This document shows, in pieces, positions 16,802 through 24,684 of a DNA stretch of 53,546 nt; within the stretch, counting starts at the first letter, position 1, and every line of letters starts with the position of its first letter. Under the pieces are notes generated by a model that was given only the letters and a program-made list of their open reading frames with translations, ran no database searches and had not been told where the DNA came from. A program made the translations under genes and the position numbers. This stretch comes from an uncultured Sphingomonadaceae bacterium (GTDB lineage: Bacteria; Pseudomonadota; Alphaproteobacteria; Sphingomonadales; Sphingomonadaceae): contig CALMVA010000009.1 in the NCBI GenBank assembly GCA_937873035.1, positions 1 through 53,546 on the forward strand. Direction: 5' to 3'.

Positions 16802-17243
16802 CCGGGGGCGCGGCTGCGTTTTGGCTGCCGCACTATTCGTGAATTATGTTCCATCGGCCCCGCGCGTCGCGTTTCATGGGCGTGCCGCAATAGATACATT
16901 CAGACACCCACCATGCGCCGTCATGTCGTGCTTTGCGGTGGCTGCGACTGTGCACGCCTTGCCAGCATCTCCACCGCCCCAATAATCTGCCGAACATAAG
17001 CGCTTTTCCCAGAGTGCGGGTCGAAAAATGCGGGGAGAGGCGAAGGGGGCCGCCCTCCCCGCAAAGCTGACATTTCCAAATGATCTAAAGACCCTTTTTT
17101 TCAATGCTTTAGATGCAAGCGAGCGCGAGAAAATAAAAATTAACTATTTTATAAATGAAAATTATATTTCTATTTTATTCCGTATAATTCAATGCGGCTT
17201 CGCAAGATTGTGCGGCGATCGTATAAAGTGCGGAGCCGAAGCG
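16802..17243. other. 442-bp spacer with AT-rich tract and hairpins
   Basis: No supported gene. GC-rich DNA gives way to a strongly AT-rich stretch at about 17090-17195. GCGGGGAG (17030-17037) pairs with CTCCCCGC (17055-17062). ATCTAAAG (17083-17090) pairs with CTTTAGAT (17107-17114) around a T-rich loop. A perfect TATAAT lies at 17183-17188 with no good -35. It probably holds the promoter of the third regulator and may mark foreign or H-NS-like-silenced DNA. Confidence 0.5.
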
Positions 17244-17531
17244 ATGAGTTCATATCATGAAATACTTCTGAATTATTTGGATGAAGAAGGCCAAATCATA
17301 AAATTTCTGATGGATGGCCCCCAAAAGGCTGGAGACATTTATAAAAATGTCCGCGCCAGTCAGCCCAGTATCTCGCAGCGTCTGGCGCGGATGGTGGATG
17401 AAAATATGCTGGTCAGCAAACGCGATCGAAATGACCGGCGCGTCGTGTGGTATGCGCTGAGCGATGCCTTTCATCAGCGCATCCAGATCGAGCGCGACGC
17501 CAGAGCATTGTCGCGCGGCATCGTCTTGTAA
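17244..17531 (+). CDS. MarR-like winged-helix regulator, third of three
   Basis: The 95-aa protein has a helix-turn-helix (KAGDIYKNVRASQPSISQRLARMVDENML) and the wing motif RDRNDRRVVWYALS, close to that of the second regulator. ATG 17244 follows GCGGAG at about 7 bases. The frame is open back to 17028, but that part covers the AT-rich spacer and looks non-coding. It ends just before the rpsI terminator on the other strand. Together with its neighbours it suggests local duplication and divergence. Confidence 0.68.
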   Translation: MSSYHEILLNYLDEEGQIIKFLMDGPQKAGDIYKNVRASQPSISQRLARMVDENMLVSKRDRNDRRVVWYALSDAFHQRIQIERDARALSRGIVL

Positions 17532-17556
17532 ACGTGCCGCAAATATCGGCTTTACC

Positions 17557-17592
17557 CAAAGAAAAAGGGGCTGCGATTTCTCGCAACCCCTT
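17557..17592 (-). terminator. Rho-independent terminator of rplM-rpsI
   Basis: On the minus strand AAGGGGTTGCGA pairs with TCGCAGCCCCTT around GAAA, with one mismatched pair in the stem, and is followed by TTTTTCTTT. It lies 29 bases after the rpsI stop. Confidence 0.92.
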
Positions 17593-17620
17593 GATCTGTA
17601 GCTGTCTGTGTTCCTGAAAC

Positions 17621-18169
17621 TTAACGCTTCGAGAACTGGAAGCTGCGGCGGGCCTTGGCCTTGCCATACTTCTTACGTTCAACCGCGCGGCTGTCGCGGG
17701 TCAGGAAGCCGGCCTGCTTGACGACCGCGCGGAGTGCGGGCTCCTGCTTGGTCAGCGCCTGGCTGATGCCGTGCTTCACAGCGCCTGCCTGGCCAGAAAG
17801 GCCGCCGCCCTTGACGGTGGCGACAACGTCATACTGACCTTCGCGACCGGCAACGCCGAACACCTGGTTGATGACGAGACGCAGCGTCGGACGTGCGAAA
17901 TAGACTTCCTGATCGCGGCCATTGACCGTGATCTTGCCGGTGCCGGGCTTCACCCAGACGCGGGCAACCGCATCCTTACGACGGCCGGTGGCGTAGGAAC
18001 GGCCCTGCGCATCGACTTCGCGCTCGCGCAGCGGCGCTGCGGGCGTTGCGATGACCGGAGCGGCCGGGGCTTCTTCAGCGGCGGCAGGTGCTTCAACCGG
18101 AGCGGCGGCTGCGGTCTTGGTGAGCTCACCAAGATCGGCGAGCGACTGACGGGTATCGGTGTCGGACAT
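17621..18169 (-). CDS. rpsI: 30S ribosomal protein S9 with N-terminal extension
   Basis: The 182-aa protein contains a normal S9 core from about residue 58 ([19 protein letters not shown]) to the basic tail ending FQFSKR, which reaches the P-site tRNA. The first ~55 residues are an Ala/Pro/Glu-rich extension absent from E. coli S9 (130 aa). The ATG overlaps the rplM stop by one base (TAATG), so L13 and S9 are translationally coupled, as in most bacteria. Confidence 0.97.
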   Translation of the reverse strand: MSDTDTRQSLADLGELTKTAAAAPVEAPAAAEEAPAAPVIATPAAPLREREVDAQGRSYATGRRKDAVARVWVKPGTGKITVNGRDQEVYFARPTLRLVINQVFGVAGREGQYDVVATVKGGGLSGQAGAVKHGISQALTKQEPALRAVVKQAGFLTRDSRAVERKKYGKAKARRSFQFSKR

Positions 18170-18648
18170 TATGCACCCACCTTGTTCTTGCGGTTCAGCG
18201 ACGCGACGTCGATGACATTGGGGTTCTGGGCGGTGTGCGGATGCTCCGTGCCCGCATAGAGGCGCAGGTTGCGCATCTGCTGGCGGCCAAGCGGGCCACG
18301 CGGAATCATGCGCTCAACAGCTTTTTCAAGCACGCGCTCCGGGAAGCGACCTTCAAGCACCTTGGCAGCCGTGATGCCCTTGATGCCGCCGGCATAGCCG
18401 GTGTGCTTGTAATAGACCTTCTGGCCGAGCTTGCGGCCGGTGAAGCGAACCTTGTCCGCGTTGATGATGATGACATTGTCACCGCAATCAACGTGCGGGG
18501 TGAAGCTGGGCTTGTTCTTGCCACGCAGGATGTTGGCAACGATGGTGGCGAGACGACCGACGACAAGGCCTTCGGCGTCGATGATGTGCCACTGCTTTTC
18601 GACTTCTGCCGGCTTGGCCGGCTTGGTCACGCGGGTGAGCGCCTTCAT
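18169..18648 (-). CDS. rplM: 50S ribosomal protein L13
   Basis: The 159-aa protein shows the L13 features [55 protein letters not shown] and [14 protein letters not shown]. It is an early-assembly large-subunit protein. I chose ATG 18648 ([10 protein letters not shown]) because AGAGGA lies about 9 bases upstream; the frame is open to 18735 but that adds unrelated sequence. It is first in the rplM-rpsI operon. Confidence 0.97.
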   Translation of the reverse strand: MKALTRVTKPAKPAEVEKQWHIIDAEGLVVGRLATIVANILRGKNKPSFTPHVDCGDNVIIINADKVRFTGRKLGQKVYYKHTGYAGGIKGITAAKVLEGRFPERVLEKAVERMIPRGPLGRQQMRNLRLYAGTEHPHTAQNPNVIDVASLNRKNKVGA

Positions 18649-18766
18649 AAAAGTGCGTCCTCTTGACGATAAAACGAAAACGCGCCGCCTTTGAAAGGCA
18701 GCGACGATGGAGCGCCTTTCGCAGGTGATGGCCATCGAGTCAAGGATTCGGGCGGCTTTTCAAACG

Positions 18767-18780
18767 GGTATTATAATACC
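18767..18780. repeat. 14-bp perfect palindrome at the ctaA stop
   Basis: GGTATTATAATACC is fully self-complementary and contains the ctaA TAA stop codon. It is AT-rich and sits between ctaA and the start of the rplM-rpsI operon on the same strand. It could be a weak hairpin or a protein-binding site for the ribosomal operon promoter. Confidence 0.45.
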
Positions 18781-19811
18781 GTATGATTTGATGCGGCGCG
18801 CTGGCCGATCACATGGAGGCCCCAGATCGTCGTTGCGACGACAAGCGCGCCCACCGCCTGATGCGTGACGGCAAGCGTGATGTTGACGCCCGTCATCACC
18901 GTGGCGATGCCGAGCAATATCTGCGTGCCGAACGTGCTGTGGATGGCGATGGAGGCCGGGCGGACGCCCGCCGCCTTCACCTTGCGCGCAAGAACGACCA
19001 GCGCCGCCACCGCGACCCAGGCCCACCAGCGATGCGTGAAGTGGACGAGGAAGGGGTCATGCGTGAAGGCCGCGCCAACGCCATGCGTCCAGTCGATGCC
19101 TTCGGGCACGAAATGGTCGTTCATCAACGGCCATGTGTTCGAGACTTGCCCGGCGCGCATCCCGGCGGTGAGTGCACCCATGATGATCTGGATGAGGATG
19201 ACGCCGCCGACAAGGGCTGCAAAGGGCGTGACGCGCGCAAGCGGCGCGCTGGGCGACTTTGCCAGCGCAAGACAATCCAGCGCCGTCCAGACAAGCGCCG
19301 AGAGCAGAATGAGCGCCATCGTCAAATGTGCCGCCAGCATCACCGGCTGCACGTTGACGCGGTCGACAAGCCCGCTCTTCACCATCAGCCAGCCGACCAG
19401 CCCCTGCATCCCGCCAAGGAAGAACAGCACGATCAGCCGCCCGGTCAGCACGCGTGGAATCGCCCGCTTCATGCCGAACCACAGCAACGGCACAAGAAAG
19501 GACAGTCCGATGAAGCGGCCCATCAGTCGGTGGAAGAACTCCCAGAAGTAGATATGCTTGAACGCCGCCAGATCCATGCCCTGATTCATCAGCACATATT
19601 GCGAGCTGTGCTTGTATTTGGTGAATTCGGCCTGCCAATCGGCCTCGGTCAACGGCGGGATGGCGCCGGTCACGGGCTTCCACTCGGTGATTGATAGCCC
19701 CGATTCGGTAAGGCGCGTAATGCCGCCGATCACCACCATCAGGAAGACGAGGAACCCCACGGCGAAGAGCCAGCGGGCGATGGCGAGCGGGCGAGCGGAT
19801 GTTTCAGTCAT
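18771..19811 (-). CDS. ctaA: Heme A synthase (CtaA/Cox15, alphaproteobacterial type)
   Basis: The 346-aa membrane protein has about eight hydrophobic segments. It opens with the Cox15 motif VIGGITRLTESGLSITEWKPVTGAIPP and has heme-ligand histidines in FKHIYFWEFFHRLMGR and HFTHRWWAW. GALTAGMRAGQVSNTWPLM is also typical. It oxidises the heme O C8 methyl to a formyl group for aa3-type cytochrome oxidase. It is divergent from merC. Confidence 0.95.
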   Translation of the reverse strand: MTETSARPLAIARWLFAVGFLVFLMVVIGGITRLTESGLSITEWKPVTGAIPPLTEADWQAEFTKYKHSSQYVLMNQGMDLAAFKHIYFWEFFHRLMGRFIGLSFLVPLLWFGMKRAIPRVLTGRLIVLFFLGGMQGLVGWLMVKSGLVDRVNVQPVMLAAHLTMALILLSALVWTALDCLALAKSPSAPLARVTPFAALVGGVILIQIIMGALTAGMRAGQVSNTWPLMNDHFVPEGIDWTHGVGAAFTHDPFLVHFTHRWWAWVAVAALVVLARKVKAAGVRPASIAIHSTFGTQILLGIATVMTGVNITLAVTHQAVGALVVATTIWGLHVIGQRAASNHTVL

Positions 19812-19878
19812 GGGCTGTGCCTATACGATGGCCATTGCGGCACGCAAAGATGGGCAATTGTTCAGATTTTGCGCGAAT

Positions 19879-19891
19879 GTTATATTGTAAC
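19879..19891. promoter_or_regulatory. Candidate Zur box upstream of merC
   Basis: GTTATATTGTAAC is an imperfect palindrome (GTTA...TAAC) resembling alphaproteobacterial Zur/Fur-family sites. It lies 29 bases before the merC GTG and 68 bases from the ctaA start. A zur-like gene follows merC, which makes autoregulation plausible. Assignment is by eye. Confidence 0.4.
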
Positions 19892-19901
19892 GTCCGTGCG
19901 G

Positions 19902-19925
19902 TTGTGACATTGTGACATTGTGAAC
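19902..19925 (+). repeat. Three tandem 8-bp repeats at the merC start
   Basis: TTGTGACA occurs at 19902-19909 and 19910-19917, and as TTGTGAAC at 19918-19925; the merC GTG lies in the third unit. No purine-rich ribosome site is visible. The repeats may be an operator or may replace a normal ribosome site. Confidence 0.6.
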
Positions 19926-20306
19926 AAGGGATTCGCACTCGACAAGCTCGCGCTGCCGCTTGAGCGCATTGACCGCTGGGCCATTGGCCTGTCGGGCCTT
20001 TGCGTTGCGCATTGCCTTGCATCAGCGGTGTTCTTTGCCGTTCTCGCCTCGGCGGGCGGCATCTTGTTGCACCCGCTTTTCCATGAAGTCGGGCTGGTTC
20101 TCGCCATCCTCTTCGGCGCCATTGCGCTGGGCCGTGGCGTTCTGACGCATGGCTATGCGATGCCTGCCTGGATCGGCTCGCTCGGCCTTGGCGTGATGAT
20201 GGGCGCGATGACGCTGCCGCATGATGGCGGCGAGACGATCTTCACGATTCTTGGCGTCGCCATTCTCGCGCTCGGCCACGATCTCAACCGCCGCGCCGTC
20301 GCCTGA
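19920..20306 (+). CDS. MerC-family membrane protein
   Basis: The 128-aa protein has four hydrophobic segments. The first carries GLSGLCVAHCLASAVFF, matching the Cys-containing helix of MerC mercury-uptake proteins, and a His lies at the end of a later segment (LTHGY). Without mer genes nearby and with zur next to it, transport or sensing of zinc or another metal is as likely as mercury. GTG 19920 is used; no ribosome site is evident. It is followed by zur after 67 bases. Confidence 0.75.
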   Translation: MNKGFALDKLALPLERIDRWAIGLSGLCVAHCLASAVFFAVLASAGGILLHPLFHEVGLVLAILFGAIALGRGVLTHGYAMPAWIGSLGLGVMMGAMTLPHDGGETIFTILGVAILALGHDLNRRAVA

Positions 20307-20373
20307 TCCTTTCCGCCGCCTGATTGTCGCGGGCGCGCTTGCGACCGACCTTGCAAGCGCCTAGGTTTGGCCC

Positions 20374-20853
20374 ATGGGCAAGCACGCGCACGATCATAGT
20401 CTTCACAATCACGTTCTTCACAATGGCAGCGACCTGATTGACGCCGCACGCAACGCGATGGCGCGCGCCGGTGAACAATGGACGGCGATGCGCGCCAGCG
20501 TGTTCGATGCGCTCGCCGCCTTTGAAAAGCCCGCTTCCGCCTATGACATCGCAGAAGCCGTTTCCAAGCTTCAGGGGCGGCGGATTGCGGCGAACAGCGT
20601 TTATCGCATCCTTGATCTGTTTGTGGCGGCCAATGTCGCGACGCGCGTGGAAAGCGCCAACGCCTATCTCGCCAACCGCCACCCCGATTGCGAGCATGAC
20701 TGCATTTTTCTCGTTTGCGATGATTGCGGCAACACGACGCATATCGACGATGACAGCGTGACCGAAGGTGTGCGCAACGCCGCGCGCCGTGCGGGCTTCA
20801 AGCCGGTCCGTCCGGTTATCGAGGTGCGCGGCACCTGCGCCGACTGCGCCTGA
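20374..20853 (+). CDS. zur: Fur-family regulator, Zur-like
   Basis: The 159-aa protein has a His-rich N-terminus (HAHDHSLHNHVLHN), a winged-helix part (SAYDIAEAVSKLQGRRIAANSVYRILDLF) and a metal-binding half with HPDCEHDCIFLVCDDCG. A second CxxC lies at the very C-terminus (CADCA), giving the structural zinc site of Fur/Zur proteins. The long His-rich tail and the CEHDC motif favour zinc over iron. It likely represses zinc-uptake genes and perhaps its own merC-zur unit. Confidence 0.82.
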   Translation: MGKHAHDHSLHNHVLHNGSDLIDAARNAMARAGEQWTAMRASVFDALAAFEKPASAYDIAEAVSKLQGRRIAANSVYRILDLFVAANVATRVESANAYLANRHPDCEHDCIFLVCDDCGNTTHIDDDSVTEGVRNAARRAGFKPVRPVIEVRGTCADCA

Positions 20854-20867
20854 ATGTCGCTGCCTGA

Positions 20868-21368
20868 ATGACACAGCTGGAAGCGCGGCTTCTGGCCGAC
20901 CTTGCCGCCCTTGGCATCGCGTTCGACATGGTGGAGCACATTGCCGTTTTCACGGTTGAGGAGAGCCGCGCCATTGACCACAACATTCCGGGTGCGCACA
21001 CCAAAAACCTCTTCCTGAAAGACGCGGCGGGGCAATTCTGGCTCGTGACGGTGCCTGCCGAAATGCGCGTCGACCTGAAGGCCTTGCCCGCCGCGATAGG
21101 CGCGAAGCGCGTCAGCTTTGGCAAGGGTGAGGATATGGAGCGGCTGATCGGCGTGACGCCCGGCTCGGTAACGCCTTTGGGCGCGATTGCGGATGAGGGC
21201 GGCGCGGTGCGAGTCGTGCTGGATGTCTCACTCGCCGCAGCGCAGCGCGTCAATTGCCATCCTTTGCGCAACACTGCGACGCTTGGCCTTTCGGGCGCAG
21301 ACCTTGTTCGCGCGCTCGCGCATTGGCGGCATGGTCCGCTGGTCGTTGCCGTTCCGGCGCTCGATTGA
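20868..21368 (+). CDS. YbaK/ProX-type aminoacyl-tRNA deacylase (prolyl-tRNA editing, ProXp-ala-like)
   Basis: The 166-aa single-domain protein has the YbaK/ProRS-INS fold, with TKNLFLKDAAGQFWLV, a conserved LGAIADE segment and NCHPLRNTATLGLS near the C-terminus. These match free-standing PrdX/ProXp-ala enzymes that hydrolyse Ala-tRNA(Pro). It starts 14 bases after zur and overlaps mobA by one base (TGATG), so it is probably in one operon with zur and mobA. Confidence 0.85.
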   Translation: MTQLEARLLADLAALGIAFDMVEHIAVFTVEESRAIDHNIPGAHTKNLFLKDAAGQFWLVTVPAEMRVDLKALPAAIGAKRVSFGKGEDMERLIGVTPGSVTPLGAIADEGGAVRVVLDVSLAAAQRVNCHPLRNTATLGLSGADLVRALAHWRHGPLVVAVPALD

Positions 21369-21883
21369 TGCATATTCTCGGCGCGATCCTTGGCGGCGGG
21401 CAATCAATCCGCTTCGGGTCTGATAAGGCGCAGGCGCTCTATCAGGGCCGCGCGCTGATCGATCATGCGCTGGAGGCATTGCGCCCGCACGCCAGCGCGC
21501 TGATCGTCGTTGGGCGCGACTGGCAGGGCGTTACCCGCGTTGATGATCTGCCCGCACCCGGCCTTGGCCCGCTTGGCGGGCTGCTGGGCGCGCTCGTTTA
21601 TGCCGGGACGCATGGCTTTGATGCCGTGCTGAGCTGCGGCTGCGATACGCTGGGGCTGACGGCAGACCATATCGCCGCGCTGACGCCAGCGCCTGCCGTG
21701 CTCGATGCGCTGCCCATCATCGGGTTATGGCCGGTCAGCGCGCACGCGCATCTTGCGGACTGGCTGGCAGGCGGCAACAGCCGCTCGGTCTATGCCTTTG
21801 CTGACCATCTCGGCGCCCGGCGTGTTGTCGTTGAAACGCCGCCCGCCAACATCAACCGGCCTGAAGACTTAGGCCTGCTTTAA
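21368..21883 (+). CDS. mobA: Molybdenum cofactor guanylyltransferase-like protein
   Basis: The 171-aa protein begins with the nucleotidyltransferase motif ILGGGQSIRFGSDKAQALYQGRAL and continues with GPLGGLLGAL and LSCGCDTLGL, the place of the usual SCDxP metal-binding motif. It ends in NINRPEDL, as in MobA. It would transfer GMP from GTP to Mo-molybdopterin. The altered CDxP site leaves some doubt about activity. ATG 21368 overlaps the preceding stop; the upstream open frame is not used. Confidence 0.82.
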   Translation: MHILGAILGGGQSIRFGSDKAQALYQGRALIDHALEALRPHASALIVVGRDWQGVTRVDDLPAPGLGPLGGLLGALVYAGTHGFDAVLSCGCDTLGLTADHIAALTPAPAVLDALPIIGLWPVSAHAHLADWLAGGNSRSVYAFADHLGARRVVVETPPANINRPEDLGLL

Positions 21884-21888
21884 ATTCG

Positions 21889-21968
21889 TTCGCGCAGAGA
21901 CGCGGAGAGCGCAGAGCAGGCGGTGCCGGAACACCATTCTCTCGGCGGTCCTTGCGCCTCTGCGCGAA
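21889..21968. repeat. Inverted repeat element after mobA
   Basis: TTCGCGCAGAG (21889-21899) is the exact reverse complement of CTCTGCGCGAA (21958-21968), with 58 bases between. Further GCGCAGAG-like pieces lie at 21909-21916. It fills the gap between mobA and the convergent amidohydrolase and resembles short GCAGAG-type intergenic repeats seen in many genomes. Confidence 0.65.
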
Positions 21969-21999
21969 ACCAAGGAGTCGCTGCGCCGGGCGCAAATCT

Positions 22000-23718
22000 C
22001 TAATTTGCGGGTTTTGCAGCCCAGGCGCGCTTGCCGCCGATCCATGTTTCAGACACTTTGGTTGCGCGCACCTCTGCCGGGGTTGCCAGCAGCGGGTCGG
22101 TGTCGACAAGGATGAAGTCCGCCCAATAGCCCGGAGCAAGGCGACCGACGCGGCTTTCGGCAAAGCTTGCATAGGCCGCCCCCGTGGTGAAGCCCGCCAG
22201 TGCATCTTCCCGGCTGACGCGCTCCTGCGGCTGCCATCCGCCAAAGGGGTCGCCCTTGGCATCCATGCGGGTGAAGGCGGCGGCCATTCCCGCAAAGGGA
22301 TCGGCGCTTTCAACGGGCACGTCCGAGCCAAAGGCCAGCCGCACACCCGCCAGTTGCATCGAGTGCCACGCATAGGCACCATTCAACCGGTTTGGCCCCA
22401 GCCGTGCTTCGGCCATCAGCCGGTCGCTCGTCTGATGAACGGGCTGCATCGAGGCGATGACGCCCAGCCGCGCAAAGCGGGGGATGTCTGCCGGATCGAC
22501 GATCTGTGCGTGCTCGATCCGCCAGCGTCGGTCGCCCGTATAGGTCTGCGAGAGTTCGTCGATCGCGTCGAGCACCTGTGCGTTGGCGGCATCGCCAATC
22601 GCGTGCACGGCGATCTGGAAGCCGTCCATCGCGCTGCGGCTCATCAGGTTGCGCAACTTGGCGTCTTCCAGAAACTGGAGGCCGCGCTCGCCCGGCTTGT
22701 CGGCATAGGGTTGTTTGAGCCATGCCCCGCGTGAACCGAGCGCGCCATCGGCATAGAGCTTCACACCCGCCATGCGCAGCCGGTCTCCGTAAAGCCAGGG
22801 CGTCGGCTCGCCCGCAGCGATCGAGAGCATCGGCTCGACATTGGCGGAATAGCTGAAGATGCGCGTTTGCAGCCAGCCTGCATCACCCGCGCGGCGGAAG
22901 GACTGCCAGTCATCCAGCGAGGTGCCCATATCGGCAATCGCGGTGATGCCAAGCGCGAGCAACGCCTCCTGCGCCTTGGCGAGCGCAAGATCGCGTTCTT
23001 TGGCGAGCGGCTGGGGCACGGCCTTGTCGATCAGCGCGGCCGCCATGTCGATGAACACGCCTGAAGGTTTGCCTCCCTCCATCTGGACCTGCCCGCCCGC
23101 CGGGCTTTTGGTCTGCGCAGTCACGCCCGCCTCGGCCATGGCGCGGCTATTGGCCCAGCCTGCATGGCCATCGACACGTTCCAGCCAGACCGGCCGGTCG
23201 GCCACAGCGGCATCAAGTTCGGCGGCGGTCGGGAAGCGCCCCAGCTTCCAGCTTTCCTGATTCCAGCCGCGTCCGATGATCCATTTGCGATTGGGGTTGG
23301 CGCGCGCATAAGCGGCGATCTTCGCCTGTGCTTCTGCCAGAGTTTTCGTGTCGGAGAGGTCAAGCGTCAGCGCCTGCCAGCCCAGCCCCATGACATGGCC
23401 ATGCGCGTCGATCAGCCCCGGCAGCAGCGTGCGCCCCTTGCCGTCGAGCCGATAGTCGAACGTCTCGACCGGCGCGTTCTTGTCTTTTTTCTTAGGCTTT
23501 TTTCCATCGGGCATGGGAGGTTGCGTCCCGCCACGGATGAGCCGCACCACCTTGCCATCGCTGCCGATGACAAGGCCCGAAAAGCGCACAACTTCCCCCT
23601 TGCCGTCGAGCGTGATGCCGTTGACATTGTCGACCAGCGTGTCGGCAAAGGCAGGCGTGGCGGCAAGCGTCAGCGCGCAGCCTGCGAAACGGGCCGCGAT
23701 ACGGGCAAGGCTCGTCAC
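22000..23718 (-). CDS. Exported amidohydrolase, YtcJ-like (Amidohydro_3)
   Basis: The 572-aa protein has a signal peptide ending around AATPAFA (residue 25). It follows the YtcJ/Amidohydro_3 plan: LLPGLIDAHGHVMGLG (first metal motif HxH), IIGRGWNQESW, FQIAVHAIGDAAN, RIEHAQIV, FGSDVPVESADPF and a terminal DFILVDTDPL. Such metal enzymes hydrolyse amide-type bonds; the substrate is unknown. A short lysine-rich insert (about residues 73-82) precedes the barrel. GTG 23718 overlaps the stop of the upstream dehydrogenase (GTGA), so the pair is coupled. Confidence 0.85.
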   Translation of the reverse strand: MTSLARIAARFAGCALTLAATPAFADTLVDNVNGITLDGKGEVVRFSGLVIGSDGKVVRLIRGGTQPPMPDGKKPKKKDKNAPVETFDYRLDGKGRTLLPGLIDAHGHVMGLGWQALTLDLSDTKTLAEAQAKIAAYARANPNRKWIIGRGWNQESWKLGRFPTAAELDAAVADRPVWLERVDGHAGWANSRAMAEAGVTAQTKSPAGGQVQMEGGKPSGVFIDMAAALIDKAVPQPLAKERDLALAKAQEALLALGITAIADMGTSLDDWQSFRRAGDAGWLQTRIFSYSANVEPMLSIAAGEPTPWLYGDRLRMAGVKLYADGALGSRGAWLKQPYADKPGERGLQFLEDAKLRNLMSRSAMDGFQIAVHAIGDAANAQVLDAIDELSQTYTGDRRWRIEHAQIVDPADIPRFARLGVIASMQPVHQTSDRLMAEARLGPNRLNGAYAWHSMQLAGVRLAFGSDVPVESADPFAGMAAAFTRMDAKGDPFGGWQPQERVSREDALAGFTTGAAYASFAESRVGRLAPGYWADFILVDTDPLLATPAEVRATKVSETWIGGKRAWAAKPAN

Positions 23719-24584
23719 TTGGCCTTGAGCCTGCGGATGAGCGCGCTGGTATCTTGCCGACCGCCGCCCATGTCCTGCACTTCGGCATAGAATTGGTCGA
23801 TGAGGGCTGCGAGCGGCAGCGTTGCGCCATTGGAGCGGGCTTCTTCAAGCGCGAGGCCCAGATCCTTGCGCATCCAGTCCACCGCAAAGCCGAAGTCAAA
23901 CTCGTCCTTCGCCATCGTTTCCCAGCGGTTGAGCATCTGCCAGCTTGAGGCCGCGCCGCCGGAGATCGAGTCGAACACCTTGTCGAGATCAAGCCCGGCG
24001 GCCTGCGCAAAGCGCATCGCTTCTGACAGGCTCTGGATGATGCCCGCAAACGTCACCTGATTGACCATTTTGGTAGTCTGCCCGGCGCCTGACGGGCCGA
24101 CATGGACGATCTTTCTGGAATAAGCCTGCATGAAGGGCGTGGCGGCGGCGATGGCGGCGTCACGCCCGCCGCACATCAGCGTGAGCGTGCCCTGTTCCGC
24201 GCCAATCTGTCCGCCCGTCACGGGCGCATCGACGACCATGATGCCAAGGTCTTTGGCTTCCACCGCCAACTGGCGCGCGATTCGTGCAGAGACGGTGGTG
24301 TGATCGACAAAGACGCTGCCCGGCTTCATCGAGCGGAACGCGCCATCGCGGCTGACGGTTACAGCGGCGAGATCTTCATCGGTGCCGACGCAGCTGATAA
24401 CGGCTTCCACGCCTTCCGCCGCTTTGGCAGGTGAATCAGCCACAGTGCCGCCATGTGTTGCCACCCAGGCCTCGGCCTTGGCGCGTGTGCGGTTATAGAC
24501 GGTGAGTTCATGGCCTGCATGGGCGAGGTGCCGCGCCATCGGGCCGCCCATGACCCCAAGGCCGATAAAAGCGAGTTTTGCCAT
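23715..24584 (-). CDS. NAD(P)-dependent beta-hydroxyacid dehydrogenase (3-hydroxyisobutyrate dehydrogenase-like)
   Basis: The 289-aa protein opens with the family motif FIGLGVMGGPMARHLAHAGH (dinucleotide site plus GxxGxGxMGxxMA). It has DAPVTGGQIGAEQGTLTLMCGG for the substrate site and GAGQTTKMVNQ, which supplies the catalytic Lys. Relatives are MmsB, GarR and glyoxylate/succinic-semialdehyde reductases; the substrate cannot be fixed. I chose ATG 24584 because the family starts there; upstream open frame overlaps ilvA. It is coupled to the downstream amidohydrolase and divergent from ilvA. Confidence 0.88.
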   Translation of the reverse strand: MAKLAFIGLGVMGGPMARHLAHAGHELTVYNRTRAKAEAWVATHGGTVADSPAKAAEGVEAVISCVGTDEDLAAVTVSRDGAFRSMKPGSVFVDHTTVSARIARQLAVEAKDLGIMVVDAPVTGGQIGAEQGTLTLMCGGRDAAIAAATPFMQAYSRKIVHVGPSGAGQTTKMVNQVTFAGIIQSLSEAMRFAQAAGLDLDKVFDSISGGAASSWQMLNRWETMAKDEFDFGFAVDWMRKDLGLALEEARSNGATLPLAALIDQFYAEVQDMGGGRQDTSALIRRLKAK

Positions 24585-24684
24585 GGAGACTGCATAAGCT
24601 GCGCAAGCGGGGTTTTCCAGTGGCGGCTTGCGCCCGGCCTCATTGCTTGCCTTTTGGCGGTAAAACGCCCAATGCCCCGGCATT

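Noticed and set aside
17028..17243. 72-codon N-terminal extension of the third winged-helix protein
   Set aside because: It would translate the GC hairpin and the AT-rich tract; composition is unlike the protein that follows.
18813..19694. 293- and 228-codon plus-strand frames opposite ctaA
   Set aside because: Highly charged or Arg/His-rich shadow sequences; ctaA is unmistakable on the other strand.
19920..20306. Mercury resistance operon
   Set aside because: Only a MerC-like protein is present; merA, merR, merT and merP are absent and zur is adjacent.
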